Shown: positions 34,976-45,233 of the stretch, in pieces
How positions within the stretch are numbered: the stretch's first letter is position 1
Layout of the letters: each line of letters opens with the position of its first letter
NCBI RefSeq assembly: GCF_019168305.1
Contig: NZ_JAHTBI010000027.1
Coordinates: 52,424 to 116,423, forward strand
DNA length: 64,000 bases
Direction: 5' to 3'
DNA from: Pseudomonas aegrilactucae
Lineage (GTDB): Bacteria > Pseudomonadota > Gammaproteobacteria > Pseudomonadales > Pseudomonadaceae
The notes under the pieces: generated by a model
What the model saw: only the letters and a program-made list of their open reading frames with translations
Databases searched by the model: none
Told to the model about the DNA's origin: nothing
Translations under genes and position numbers: made by a program

Positions 34976-35503
34976 TCCTAGCTGCCTACTGTTAGAGTCC
35001 TCGTAACACTGAAGGTATGGGCATCCCTGGGTGCCCAATGCCCTAGATGGAGCATCGTGGAGCATGGGTAGCCATTATGAAAACAGGGCCACAGCTCGTT
35101 GTGAACTTGATTCTCCCTCCCCAGTACGATCCACCTCGTTCAGCACCTCAAGGCACGAGTAACGTCTGCCATCACGCGCGGCGATACGAGAGCTCAAGCT
35201 CTCGGAAAACGGGAACTCGACAGAACTTCGTTACCTCTCAGGCTTGTCTGCCGAACGGCATCCGCGACCGATATTCTGATCAGCAGTATGAGTGGATATA
35301 ATGAGCTATCCAGGCCTCATACCTTTACTCAAAGCAAGCGTCCACCCTCAGTCGCAGTATTGTCGACAGGCTCGCCCGATGAGCCTAGCATCTCGAATTA
35401 TTGCGAATGGCAGCCCCTCGTTAGACCATCTACACCAGGCTGGGAGGTGAGTCAACGATGGCCATGAGACTACCATCCATCATTGAATTCGACTCAAAGC
35501 CTT
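34976..35503. other. intergenic region, no gene seen
   Basis: About 530 bp between the porin fragment and the next minus-strand gene. Open frames here have no ribosome binding site and improbable composition. Confidence 0.4.
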
Positions 35504-35929
35504 TCAGATAGTGTGATTTTCCAACCAATCGCTAACCTCTGCATCCCAGCCTGCATGACAGAAATCTAAATTAGGCCAGTAATTTTGATAGATTTCATAG
35601 TTTAGATTGCGTGCAGCGTCTCGCCCTTCTCGCCCCACTGCAGACCAAGCCAGGTACATGCGATTCTGCCAGCCCACCGCCAACAGGAGGCTATTTACGA
35701 CCCGCTCGCCCCATCCTTCCTTCAACAGTATTGATTTGAATGCTCTCTCAGCGTGCTGTGTCGCTCCCACCCCAAACTGACCAACCTTATCGAGCATGTG
35801 ATATAACAAGCCCAAGGCTTGGAAGGTGGACAGATCCTCAGAGTCGACACTCTGAATGACATGTTCAAATATCACCTCAAAGCCGCCTGCAGAGGGAACC
35901 ATTTCAATGCGAAATTCAGGAGCGGACAT
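35504..35929 (-). CDS. hypothetical protein, 141 residues
   Basis: A soluble protein with clear coding character (FRIEMVPSAGGFEVIFEHVI, LGLLYHMLDKVGQFG). No family recognised, no signal peptide. ATG 35929 starts it. Located in a stretch of orphan genes next to the Gabija-like pair. Confidence 0.6.
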   Translation of the reverse strand: MSAPEFRIEMVPSAGGFEVIFEHVIQSVDSEDLSTFQALGLLYHMLDKVGQFGVGATQHAERAFKSILLKEGWGERVVNSLLLAVGWQNRMYLAWSAVGREGRDAARNLNYEIYQNYWPNLDFCHAGWDAEVSDWLENHTI

Positions 35930-36125
35930 ACTGAAACCCTTATTTTTATTATTATTTCAGAAAGCATAGCAGGGAGCGTGGATCCAAACAACACCAAGAA
36001 CCTAAAAACCAAAACAAGTCAAGCACAGCTTGGCCGCGAAGCTGGATGACCGAATCCACACATCGTCTCTGAAAATAATGCACTCTCTACCTCATGGGCA
36101 ATAGCCGTAAGCATGGAGGCAATTA

Positions 36126-36929
36126 ATGAAAAAATTTGTTGTACTTGATAAATCCTTTCTGCAAGGCGCACCAAAATCTCGAATTGAATCGCTGGGAGAA
36201 CTATATGGTCTTCTCATGCCGGAAGAAATGCTCTACGAGATGGTGAAAGCCCACCCTGCTGACAGAGCAAAATTTTTTATGAAATTTCCGTCAACCGCGA
36301 GGCCGTTTGAGCTATCCAAAAATCTTGGCTCACTACTTCGTTACGAAAAGGAAAACTTACGTAGTTGTGGATTACCGAGCCAGCACATTCGAAACATTGA
36401 TCACGCTCCCACCAAAGACTACCAAAATCCCGGATACGTGCTTCCAGATGAGCTCACAACCCAACGGGAAAGCAGAAAAAGTCAGGTCGATGAGGATGTG
36501 GAAAGGCTTGTCTGGATGACTGAAAACATTGGATATATATTCCCGGAGACACGCGAAACAGCACCAAAAGACAGAGAGATCCAGCGAAACTCACTGCAAA
36601 TAAAAACATTCACCGACAGCACTTTCTTAAAGCAGAAATTAAACGAAATTCTCCCTCTCCCAGAGTCTAGTAGCACCATCGATCACACTTGGATCAGCTA
36701 TCGCTGGCTTCAAGTCAATATCTTATTTGCGCTTGATTACTGGGTTCGCTACCCCCAAGGAATCGATTTAAGCACCGAGTCGAAACTGAAAGAGCGTATC
36801 AGGCATGATGTTCTAGATGCCGGTATTCTGATAGTAGGGCTCCAAGAAGGTGCGCTGGCAACAAAAGAAAAGAAGCTGATCAACTGGTGGGAAGGCATTT
36901 ACCCCGAAGGCTTGCTCCTCGAAGCTTGA
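36126..36929 (+). CDS. hypothetical protein with a PIN-like N-terminus
   Basis: 267 residues, low GC, strong GGAGG before ATG 36126. The start KKFVVLDKSFLQG, then LLMPEEMLYEMV, resembles a PIN-fold strand with an Asp and a following acidic helix; DEDVERLVW in the middle could give further acidic residues. No confident family. If PIN-like it would be a metal-dependent RNase. The setting beside defence genes fits but does not prove this. Confidence 0.55.
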   Translation: MKKFVVLDKSFLQGAPKSRIESLGELYGLLMPEEMLYEMVKAHPADRAKFFMKFPSTARPFELSKNLGSLLRYEKENLRSCGLPSQHIRNIDHAPTKDYQNPGYVLPDELTTQRESRKSQVDEDVERLVWMTENIGYIFPETRETAPKDREIQRNSLQIKTFTDSTFLKQKLNEILPLPESSSTIDHTWISYRWLQVNILFALDYWVRYPQGIDLSTESKLKERIRHDVLDAGILIVGLQEGALATKEKKLINWWEGIYPEGLLLEA

Positions 36930-37054
36930 TCAGAGCTACTTCGCCCTAATCTGCCGCACCTGGCCTTAAAAACATGCAAGGCTGCGGCATTCCTTCATAC
37001 CTAGGCCGAGCCAACTAGACTGCCAGCCAACTCCACACTGGGTCAGCCAGATCA

Positions 37055-37474
37055 TCAGTCCTCTAACACAAAAGCATCTTGCCAAGCTTCGATTAGCTCC
37101 GGACGCCCTACCCATCTTGCAGCTTCTGCATAAGCTGCCAAGAAAATAGGTTGCTCCATCCAATCCTCCGTCCGCCCTTCAGTGCTTCTACCATAGACCT
37201 TCAAGATGATGATCTGAGAGTCAATTTCATCGTCCAGATAAGGTATCTCTCCCCTACCGGTCTCTATTATCAGGGTCTTCAGCATTTCAACCATACTGGT
37301 CTCTTCAGCTTCGCCCAACTTCACCAGCATGCTCATCATGCTCTGCGCTATAGAATCCAGTGATTCTGAGTTGTCATCGCTCATCACATGTCGCGCGCCC
37401 CGGGCTTCCTTTGCCTTGAGTTTGGCACGTTTGGCCCGCTTGGCTTTCTTCCGATCTGATGCCATTGACTTCAT
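37055..37474 (-). CDS. hypothetical protein with a basic N-terminus
   Basis: 139 residues. The first 30 are Lys/Arg/Ala-rich (DRKKAKRAKRAKLKAKEARG), a possible nucleic-acid-binding tail; the rest is acidic and helical. No family recognised. ATG 37474 has AAGGATG upstream. It lies 38 bp downstream of the gajB-like gene on the same strand and could be co-transcribed. Confidence 0.55.
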   Translation of the reverse strand: MKSMASDRKKAKRAKRAKLKAKEARGARHVMSDDNSESLDSIAQSMMSMLVKLGEAEETSMVEMLKTLIIETGRGEIPYLDDEIDSQIIILKVYGRSTEGRTEDWMEQPIFLAAYAEAARWVGRPELIEAWQDAFVLED

Positions 37475-37512
37475 CCTTCAGTGATTGAATCGTTGATAAA
37501 AGCGTGCTCGTA

Positions 37513-39495
37513 TCAAATGTCCAAAATTGACCAGCCGGCCTTCTCTAGCGCCGCCCGCCTCTTCGTCTCAGCTTTTCCTTCACCTAACGAACTCTTACGC
37601 ACGGCTAGGCACAGCATATGCGACGGCCTAGTCATCCCTACGTACATGAGCATCATGCTCTTCTTTGCGCCTTCATTAGGACGCTTCGCAGCAGACGCTT
37701 TACCTTCGAGCCATGGCATGAGTTTTTTGACGAAATGAGTTCGGTTAAACGTCTCTAGGATCAGCGTCGCAGAGTGGGTTTTACCCTTCTCGGAGTGGAT
37801 CGAAGACAGTCGAATGTTGACACTTTCAGACTCGCCTTCAAACTTGTACGTATTGAGCAGAGCACTACCATTTTCGCCAGGATCTTCCACAAGCGGCGCA
37901 GCTGCCCACTCAAGGTAGGAATCAGCATCGGTCGATGCCAGCAGTTGGTCTGAGGAGACCAACTCCGCCGCAAGATCCAGCAAGCCCGAAGCAACCGTCG
38001 CATCCCAATCCGTCTGGGTGATTTCCCCCTGACTGAACAGCAACCGTTCGAGCCATTTACGATAAGCAGCGACCACACCTGGCCGACCGGCGAGATGTTG
38101 CTCCACGCCTTGATGGCTGCGAGACCTTGTCGCAATCGTGTCACTGGGAAATGCAAGACGCACCAAGGCCAACAGGCAGGACGCTATCAGCTCCACACCT
38201 AAGGCCGCAGTAGCATCCCGAGTAACATAACGCCGGGCGATGTGTACACCCTCTGCAAACGTACGCGGTTTGAACGAGGGTTTGTTCACCTCTGACTGAT
38301 ACGGCGCCCAGTAATGCTCTACCGCTTTGGGATACTGTTTGGGCTGGAAATTTTCCAGACGATGTACAGCCCCAAGTGCGTAGACACCTGAATTACGCAG
38401 ATCTGCGGGTAGATGCCGTATCAAAAGCCGCCCATAGGTATCCAAGACATTCCCGACATCGTCATCAGGGAAGACGATGATGGTATTGGGAGCTGACTGG
38501 CTAGCACCACCCTCCCGCAACCCTATCAGGCCGCCAGTGATCGGCAGGTAGGCAAAGGGGTTGGCGATCGACGCGATCGACTGGTTGAACCGGAAACTAC
38601 TGGAGATTTCCATCGAACTCGCCTGGTCAGGAAACGGCTCCGGAAGCTCCACCTTTTCCTCAAAAATTTCCTGATTGGGATCCCCTACCCTGATGACACA
38701 AACACCTGGATTCTGACGCGGAAAAACCTTGCTCAAAATGTCGGCTTGCTCGTGACGCGTATCTTGCATCTCATCGACCAGAACCCAGGGGAAGCGCGCT
38801 CGCAAATTGCTCGCCACCTCAGGCTCCTCAACCAGCAGAGCATTAGCCAGAACGAACACTTCATCGAAGCAAAAATGCCCTGTCTTCGCTGCCTGAGTCA
38901 TCGCTTTGCAGGCATTCTTGTACGTGTCCGTGTGCGCCCCAAATTTAAAGCTCCACCCGGTTAGCGGGTTGTCGAAATCGACAGTCCGCAAGCGCAAATC
39001 TTCGACCTTCAAGAACGAGGATTCGAAGGTTTTCTTCATGCCCGCGTACTCCCAGCGCTTCAAAGCTTTCCGACGGGCTGCATGAGTAAGTTCATCGTCA
39101 AAAGCAGTGAGGGGAATGCCTTTCGAGCGCAGCCATGGGGAAGCAAGGAATCGCCCGGTAAAACCATGGATGGTATCGATGTAATGCGGGTAGCGAAGGA
39201 GGCGGTGCCCGATCTCCGTTCCACCAAGACGATGCTCAATTTCCTCTCGTGCCGCATTGGTATGCGAAAGCACGCATATCCCCTGAGTTCGACTTTTCCA
39301 ATGGCGCGCGAGAATCGCCAGCTTGGCCACCACCAACGTGGTCTTGCCTGAGCCAGGGCATGCCGCAACATCCAGAGTGTTCATTGACTTGAGGAAATCG
39401 CGACGGGGCTCGTCCAGAGCCTCCAGCTTCATGAGCTTGGTGACCCACTCAATATCTTCATCAGTAATCGGATCGATGACCTGGATCAGATTCAT
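37513..39495 (-). CDS. gajB: UvrD-like helicase, Gabija GajB type
   Basis: 660 residues. Walker A ACPGSGKT at 45-52, motif II LVDEMQDTRHEQ, GDPNQEIF and a C-terminal SIHSEKGKTHSATL plus LMYVGMTRP, all superfamily 1 helicase motifs. It overlaps the GajA-like gene by 4 bp. In Gabija, GajB senses or unwinds DNA and works with the GajA nuclease in anti-phage defence. It is longer than the ~500-residue GajB I know, so this is a large variant. Confidence 0.85.
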   Translation of the reverse strand: MNLIQVIDPITDEDIEWVTKLMKLEALDEPRRDFLKSMNTLDVAACPGSGKTTLVVAKLAILARHWKSRTQGICVLSHTNAAREEIEHRLGGTEIGHRLLRYPHYIDTIHGFTGRFLASPWLRSKGIPLTAFDDELTHAARRKALKRWEYAGMKKTFESSFLKVEDLRLRTVDFDNPLTGWSFKFGAHTDTYKNACKAMTQAAKTGHFCFDEVFVLANALLVEEPEVASNLRARFPWVLVDEMQDTRHEQADILSKVFPRQNPGVCVIRVGDPNQEIFEEKVELPEPFPDQASSMEISSSFRFNQSIASIANPFAYLPITGGLIGLREGGASQSAPNTIIVFPDDDVGNVLDTYGRLLIRHLPADLRNSGVYALGAVHRLENFQPKQYPKAVEHYWAPYQSEVNKPSFKPRTFAEGVHIARRYVTRDATAALGVELIASCLLALVRLAFPSDTIATRSRSHQGVEQHLAGRPGVVAAYRKWLERLLFSQGEITQTDWDATVASGLLDLAAELVSSDQLLASTDADSYLEWAAAPLVEDPGENGSALLNTYKFEGESESVNIRLSSIHSEKGKTHSATLILETFNRTHFVKKLMPWLEGKASAAKRPNEGAKKSMMLMYVGMTRPSHMLCLAVRKSSLGEGKAETKRRAALEKAGWSILDI

Positions 39496-41561
39496 TCCTC
39501 ACTCTCCCCAATAGGAGCTGACGAAGAGGAGTCGGCTACTTTTCCTGCCACGAGCGACCCAATCGTGGCTCCTGTCGCAGGCACTGCTGCGCCACTGGTG
39601 GCGTATTCAATCGCCTGAATAACAGACTTGGAGAGAGAGCCACGCAAGCCGGCTACGTCCAGCGTTTTGACCTTAAAACGCTCCTCAATCAGGTCGATCA
39701 GGTGCTGGACGGTGATGGTCTTGGAGGCTTTTTTTACAAGTTTGTAGACTGCAGAACACCGAGCTTCTTTGGTTGCGTAGGTAGTTTCAATCAGCTTGAA
39801 AGCGGCTTCAGCCTCATCCAGAAGCGTTGCTCTCGTGACCGTCTTCTGATCAACCTTTTCCTCGTTGAGTGCAAGGTACGCTGCCGCGTGTACCTCCCGT
39901 GCAAGACCGGAGAAAGCCAAGTCATATTCGAGCGTCCAGTTGTCAGCTACGAATGTTCGGACGCACTGCCCATCGCTTGCCATGCGCTTCTTGCGATGCT
40001 CAGCCATTCCAGCTTCTTGCTCTGCGGCAGTCGTTCCGAAATCACACGCAGCTTTCCAGCGTCGGGTAGTGCTTTTCCATTTGGGATCCGTTGGCCCATC
40101 CACCAAACCGAGAATTTCAGGGGCGCAATCAGGCATCACATCCATATCGGTAATGCACGCCGTGGGAATGGAAATCTCGCCCTTGCTCGTGTCACGACGT
40201 TGCATAATCTTGGAGTAACGGCGCAGCCCTACTCCGCCCACATTGATTACCGACACACCATGCTTGGTCAGATCTCTCCCAAGCCTGCGAGCAAGCGCCG
40301 GCAGCAGGATCGCTTCTGCATCGCCCTCCACTACCAACAGCCCTTTGGCGAAGAACAAGCCTGCTTTAGTGACATCCAGGAAGCGACTCAGGAATCGATA
40401 GTCATCGGCACCTAGGCATGTCTGATCTTCAGCCAGAGAGAACGCATGCCCTCGATGCATGAGTACAAGGTTCTGGATCGGAATCTTCGAACTCAAATTC
40501 GGGCTATGGGTTGTCAGGATCACTTGCACCGGCCTGAACCCATCTCCAGGTTTCGCGGCCTTCTCAAGAAACTCCATGAGCTGCAGTTGCCGCTGCGGGT
40601 GCAGGTGAGCCTCTGGCTCTTCCACCAACAACAGCGGCAGGCCATCGGGCTCCTTACCAAGCAGAAGCAGTTCGCAGGCCATGAAAAGTACGTTGTTCGA
40701 GCCCAAGCCATACACACCCCGAGACTCACCGGATGCGTGATCAAGCAAGCCGAGTTCCAAGCGTTCCAAAATCTGTTTGAGCCTGGCCTCTTCGGTACCA
40801 CCCTCTCCGAAGCTGATACGGCTCGATAGCGGTTGGCCGGCCAGAGAAAGCGGGGCCAGATAGTTATGGTTGATGGCATTCTCAGCACTGACAATAGCGC
40901 TGTGTTTATTCACAAGATACCGCATGTAGTCACCCATGCCCGCGATGCTCAGCGCTTCCGCATCAAGCGGACTGGAAGGCAGAGTTGCGATGTCGAACGC
41001 ATTTCCGAGATCGATGCTTGGGAAACTGCTCAAGACCTGCGACAACCGAGAATTGCGACCAGACGACATTTCGCGCTCGGCATCACGCAGCGGCTTCAAG
41101 TACGCAGCCGCGAGTAACAGACGCGCCCCAGCATCCAGCGAAGGCCCCTCACCGTTCTCTCCTGACCGGACAGAAATATCCACCCATCTCCGAGTAAGCT
41201 TTGAGCCTTGGATGCGGGTGGCCGACCAGTGAATATGTAGGCGACCTACGTTGTTTTTGTAGGTAACGTATTCCGCAAACGCTCCCAGCTCCGCCTTGCT
41301 CAGACCGTCTAATGTGCACCTCAGGGTGATGGTATTGGCCTGGGCACCGCTGTCATCGATATAAAAATCTTCAAGCTGCAGCTTCAGGTACTCGGCGTCA
41401 CGCGTCTGCAGCACATAGCGGATCGCATCAATGACGGCTGTCTTGCCCGCATCGTTCTCCCCAACCAGCGCGGTAACGCCAGGGTTAAAACAGATTTCTA
41501 AGCCATGGGAAGCCTGACCAAACTGACGGAAATTTTCGAGCTTTAGGACGGATAGATGCAC
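39492..41561 (-). CDS. gajA: OLD-family ATPase-TOPRIM nuclease, Gabija GajA type
   Basis: 689 residues. N-terminal ABC-type ATPase: Walker A GENDAGKT (34-41), LGSNNVLFMACELLLL and Walker B LLLVEEPEAHLHP. C-terminal TOPRIM: LLVVEGDAEAILLPAL and ITDMDV. Class 2 OLD proteins pair with a UvrD helicase, as here. The protein nicks or cleaves DNA when nucleotides are depleted in Gabija. It is the first gene of the pair; about 375 bp upstream holds no gene and presumably the promoter. Confidence 0.87.
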   Translation of the reverse strand: MHLSVLKLENFRQFGQASHGLEICFNPGVTALVGENDAGKTAVIDAIRYVLQTRDAEYLKLQLEDFYIDDSGAQANTITLRCTLDGLSKAELGAFAEYVTYKNNVGRLHIHWSATRIQGSKLTRRWVDISVRSGENGEGPSLDAGARLLLAAAYLKPLRDAEREMSSGRNSRLSQVLSSFPSIDLGNAFDIATLPSSPLDAEALSIAGMGDYMRYLVNKHSAIVSAENAINHNYLAPLSLAGQPLSSRISFGEGGTEEARLKQILERLELGLLDHASGESRGVYGLGSNNVLFMACELLLLGKEPDGLPLLLVEEPEAHLHPQRQLQLMEFLEKAAKPGDGFRPVQVILTTHSPNLSSKIPIQNLVLMHRGHAFSLAEDQTCLGADDYRFLSRFLDVTKAGLFFAKGLLVVEGDAEAILLPALARRLGRDLTKHGVSVINVGGVGLRRYSKIMQRRDTSKGEISIPTACITDMDVMPDCAPEILGLVDGPTDPKWKSTTRRWKAACDFGTTAAEQEAGMAEHRKKRMASDGQCVRTFVADNWTLEYDLAFSGLAREVHAAAYLALNEEKVDQKTVTRATLLDEAEAAFKLIETTYATKEARCSAVYKLVKKASKTITVQHLIDLIEERFKVKTLDVAGLRGSLSKSVIQAIEYATSGAAVPATGATIGSLVAGKVADSSSSAPIGESEE

Positions 41562-41936
41562 GGCGACGCTCCCTGTTACTCATTGCGATACAGGGATGCC
41601 TGTCTGGCCGCTTCTGCCGACGCATAGCCCATCCCTGAAGACTGGTAGCTATATGACATGATCCTGATAGCGAATCCAATACCCCTAGCCACTAAACTAA
41701 CCAGCCGTGACGGGAGTTTTTGGTTGAGGATTGGGTGGAGCGAGCAGAGGCTGGCCGAGTTTCTCGAGTTGGGATCTATCAAGAAACGAATGACCAGTAC
41801 CGATTTACTGGGTTAAGCAAGATAGGCTGGTGCGATCAATAGTCATCAATCGGCGCTCTCTACGACAAGCATCCTTTAAGCTGTCCATGCCGCCGAGGTT
41901 GCTTTAGCCTGGTATCTGTTGACTTTTAATAATTGA
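41562..41936. other. intergenic region upstream of the Gabija-like pair
   Basis: About 375 bp. It should contain the gajA promoter; no ORF is supported. Confidence 0.4.
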
Positions 41937-42590
41937 CTAAGTCCGAGAACAGAACTCACTACCCTCTGCAACAATGGAATTCGCAAAAGAGAGCAAATCC
42001 TGGAACCGCCCTCCCCCCGAGCGATCCAAGTGATGCCCTGAAATCCCGAAAGATCGCGGGCCGGATTCGTCACACCGCTTGGAATCCCCAATCATTAAGA
42101 CCCGATCAGGATTAGTTCTTGATAGCTCATTAGGCCGAACGCCTAGCATCTCGCAGACGCTTTGGTACATTTCGTAATCTGGTTTAAGCAGGCCTAATTC
42201 AGCACTCAACGCATATCCATCAAGCTCTGGAAACAAGCGCCTGGCAATAGAACAATAAGGCCCGGCCAAATTTGAACACACAGCAACCTTTATCTCATGC
42301 TTTCGCAATAGTTCAAGAGCAGGGACTGCGTCAGTAAAAGGCTTGATTGAGTCGAATTCAAGATCAAGCAAGTCTTGAAGCTCGATCAATTGGTGAGAGG
42401 AAAGCCAAATCTCCAATGCCTCAGCTGCCTCTCTCAGCCCACCGTTGAGGGCCATGATGAAGCGCAGATCGTTCGGAGACGCCGCTCGCCCCTGCTGATT
42501 TCCTATAAGAAGGAGCCTTCGATAGGGATTCTGACGATTTTGAATTTCGACGAGCGTACCGAACAGGTCAAAGACTACCGCCGCTATCAT
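41937..42590 (-). CDS. HAD-superfamily hydrolase
   Basis: 217 residues. Motif I is DLFGT with the nucleophile Asp near residue 8, motif II VCSNL, motif III Lys in LLKPD and motif IV MIGDSKRCD. It is a haloacid dehalogenase-like phosphatase with a C1-type cap. The substrate is unknown. It is an isolated gene on the minus strand. Confidence 0.85.
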   Translation of the reverse strand: MIAAVVFDLFGTLVEIQNRQNPYRRLLLIGNQQGRAASPNDLRFIMALNGGLREAAEALEIWLSSHQLIELQDLLDLEFDSIKPFTDAVPALELLRKHEIKVAVCSNLAGPYCSIARRLFPELDGYALSAELGLLKPDYEMYQSVCEMLGVRPNELSRTNPDRVLMIGDSKRCDESGPRSFGISGHHLDRSGGGRFQDLLSFANSIVAEGSEFCSRT

Positions 42591-42650
42591 TTTGCATCCT
42601 CTTCGGTACGTAGAACCCTATGAAATTTTAGCCAGCCTTGCGCAGTAAAG

Positions 42651-43148
42651 CTATCGTACAACAACTCCATGAGCTTCTAGCTCGCTTACCAGCCGTTTGC
42701 GACGCAGCATCCCCGGAATTTTGAAGAGACTACGATACCCGTAGTAGAAACCGACCGGAATGAACAGCAAGCCGAGACCGTACGTCGCAGTTGCAATGGT
42801 TAGACCCGCTGGAATTGCCGCCAATGAAAATACAATCCCTTTCATAATACTAGACCTAGCAACAAGCTTCAAATGATCCAAATCATATTCGACTTTCCCG
42901 TTACTTTTTTCGAAAGCCACGAGAACAATCGATTTTTTGTTCAAGTGCTTGTAATACCAAATCCTTGGACTATCAGTCATCAGAGCACCGTGCCTCTTGA
43001 GATAATCAAGCATGACGACCTCCTTGAAATGAAAGGTTTTTCCCTCACTATCCTCGCACCGAACTTGACCATACAAGGCATCAAGATCGCCACTACTTTG
43101 ATGATTGTAATTCTTGATAGTAAGTTGCATTTTCTTGAGATCAGACAT
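42651..43148 (-). CDS. hypothetical membrane protein
   Basis: 165 residues. A soluble N-terminal ~105 residues is followed by a hydrophobic hairpin (IVFSLAAIPAGLTIATATYG, GLLFIPVGFYYGY) and a basic tail. ATG 43148 (MSDLKKMQL) has AAGGGAAG upstream; the GTG at 43172 is less likely. No family recognised. Confidence 0.6.
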   Translation of the reverse strand: MSDLKKMQLTIKNYNHQSSGDLDALYGQVRCEDSEGKTFHFKEVVMLDYLKRHGALMTDSPRIWYYKHLNKKSIVLVAFEKSNGKVEYDLDHLKLVARSSIMKGIVFSLAAIPAGLTIATATYGLGLLFIPVGFYYGYRSLFKIPGMLRRKRLVSELEAHGVVVR

Positions 43149-43319
43149 AACTTCCCTTAGTGCTGGATGCACTATTAGTATTTGCTAAGCAGAGACTGAG
43201 CAACCCGATGAGCAGGCTCGGGCGCTCACCAAATGGAGTTACTGATTCAAAATCGCCATTGCCTTAAATGTCGCCGACGACTGGACAGCTAGAGTTTTCC
43301 TACGGCTCGGTAAGCATCC

Positions 43320-43622
43320 TCAGGATTCTCCTATCGCGCGCTCCAATAACTTTGAGACAATCACGTAATGATCTCGGCCCGTCACGCTGCGTACCAGCGT
43401 GTAGCCATTGACTTGGCGAACATCGCGAACTGGCGGGGTCACTACTGTCATGCCGTCGGCACTCACACCTGAGAGATCGCAGTAGACCAAGCCCGTGAGA
43501 CGACCACCTACCCGCGCCGAATCCACCAGGTACGCGTCAATCGTAACCCCCCAACCAATTCGGGCTGCCTTGACGACTTCCATTGGAAGTTCGATCGATT
43601 CACAAGCACTCACGTTCAGCAT
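43320..43622 (-). CDS. hypothetical protein, 100 residues
   Basis: A small soluble protein with beta-strand character (TLVRSVTGRDHYVIVSKLL). It starts 4 bp after the end of the metallophosphoesterase gene on the same strand, so the two form an operon. Function unknown. Confidence 0.6.
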   Translation of the reverse strand: MLNVSACESIELPMEVVKAARIGWGVTIDAYLVDSARVGGRLTGLVYCDLSGVSADGMTVVTPPVRDVRQVNGYTLVRSVTGRDHYVIVSKLLERAIGES

Positions 43623-43625
43623 TCC

Positions 43626-44357
43626 TCACTCAATCTCAATAATCTTTTCGGGGTCAAACCCGCAATTTTCGCCAGGATATCCGCGCTGATTCGAGAGCAA
43701 GCGACATCCGCCCAGCATCGTATCTACTGAATGATGAGTGTGACCAAACGCCCAGAAGTCAGCCTGCTCGACTAAGCCATGCCAGCGGTTGTAGTAAGCC
43801 GCACTGATATGCCCACCCTCCTCATCGCCTGAAACGTCAGGCAGCGGTGAATGGTGGGTTATCACGAATGTCTTTCCGTCGAATTGCTGGCTCAGTTCAT
43901 GGCTAAGGAACGCCCTGGTAGTCAGATTCTTGAAAACCAAATCTCCTGGCCGTAAACGACGATAATTCGCGTCCGCACGGATCATCCGAAAATCATTCAT
44001 CCCGCGGACGCATGTCCTGGATGCCGCAGCCACATCTCCCGTGCTCGAAAAATCCGTCCACGCGGTAGCTGCCAAGAACCTCACGCCTCCGATCGTCATC
44101 GACTCGTTTTCCAGTATATGGACGTGCGGGGCTGCTGCAGCTCGCATCTTCTCGACCGTCCTGTCGAGGTGGCCTTTGTAGTGCTCATGATTTCCAGCGC
44201 AGTAGATCACTTGGCATTGGAAAGCCTGATTTGCCCACAAAACCCCTTTTGCCTGGATGCCAATATCGCCGGCGAGCACGACTAGGTCTGCCTCGACATC
44301 AGGGGGGTCAAAAGGCTTGAACTCGATGTGGAGGTCGGAGTAAATCAGTACTTTCAT
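43626..44357 (-). CDS. calcineurin-like metallophosphoesterase
   Basis: 243 residues with the metal-binding set SDLH, LAGDIG, GNHEHY, THHSPL and FGHTHHS. The start is ATG 44357 (MKVLIYSDLH); the upstream extension to 44591 has no similarity to the family. Substrates may be phosphodiesters or phosphoproteins. It is coupled to the 100-residue gene. It is divergent from the HTH regulator. Confidence 0.88.
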   Translation of the reverse strand: MKVLIYSDLHIEFKPFDPPDVEADLVVLAGDIGIQAKGVLWANQAFQCQVIYCAGNHEHYKGHLDRTVEKMRAAAAPHVHILENESMTIGGVRFLAATAWTDFSSTGDVAAASRTCVRGMNDFRMIRADANYRRLRPGDLVFKNLTTRAFLSHELSQQFDGKTFVITHHSPLPDVSGDEEGGHISAAYYNRWHGLVEQADFWAFGHTHHSVDTMLGGCRLLSNQRGYPGENCGFDPEKIIEIE

Positions 44358-44577
44358 GGGCTGGTGATTTTGGCCTGGCCGCTGGAATGCGCCTACTGGG
44401 TCGAGACCCGATACGTTGCACGCCGGAGCTGAAATTCGGTTTAAGCGTATATTGATAGAACCCGCTTGGCAGAGGGGCTCGGTCGCGAAGAGCGCCTCAA
44501 TGCCAATACCGCTGACTATAGTCATTTGCATATGACAAGGCAAATTCAGCATATCGTTGCGTTTGCCGGAAACGCCC

Positions 44578-45030
44578 ATGTCGCTTCGCACAGCCTTTGC
44601 CGCAGCCTTGCAATTGCTCCGTACCCGCCGCGAGTCATCGCAGCAGGATTTGGCAGAGGCCGTCGACCCTAGCTACATCAGTCGTCTCGAAGCGGGTGCT
44701 CGATCTGTGACGCTAGACGTTAGTCAAGACATCGCGAAAGCACTGGGGGTGGATCCATTGACCTTGTTGACGCTCGCTTACGCTGCAGAGCGTGGACAGA
44801 CGCCACAACAGATTTTGGATCACCTTGCAAAAGATCTTGAGTCCACAGGCTTGCTCTGCAGTGAGATACCGGCCCTCCCGTCGAAAAAGCCACACCCAAT
44901 CGTCGCGGCGTCCCTTGAGTTGAGAGAGCAAATCAAGGAGCTCGTCGATCTAGGCTATAGCCAGGCCGAGGTTGCGAGACAGCTGGGGATTTCTCGGCAA
45001 ACCGTCAGTAATCGCATGAAGAAGTCGTGA
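44578..45030 (+). CDS. regulator with Xre-type HTH and a second C-terminal HTH
   Basis: 150 residues. N-terminal Cro/CI-type HTH (SSQQDLAEAVDPSYISRLEAG) and a C-terminal second HTH (YSQAEVARQLGISRQTVSNR). The two-HTH layout is uncommon. ATG 44578 has GGAAA upstream. It lies 200 bp upstream of the DUF4209 gene on the same strand and may regulate it (inference). Confidence 0.82.
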   Translation: MSLRTAFAAALQLLRTRRESSQQDLAEAVDPSYISRLEAGARSVTLDVSQDIAKALGVDPLTLLTLAYAAERGQTPQQILDHLAKDLESTGLLCSEIPALPSKKPHPIVAASLELREQIKELVDLGYSQAEVARQLGISRQTVSNRMKKS

Positions 45031-45233
45031 AGCCCAGCGTACAGGCGTCATGACCCATAGCCCTGCGGTGTAGCTGCCCTTCATACCCTGATTGTGGTTG
45101 GGTAACCGTGGTGATCTACCATGCAGGATTACCCGTAAACGCTCTCAGGTCGGCTTTACAGGCCAGCCTGACGAGGCCGCGACCGCCCAGTGCTTGATCC
45201 ATCGACTCGAAACAGTGACCTTAAGGATGAGCA

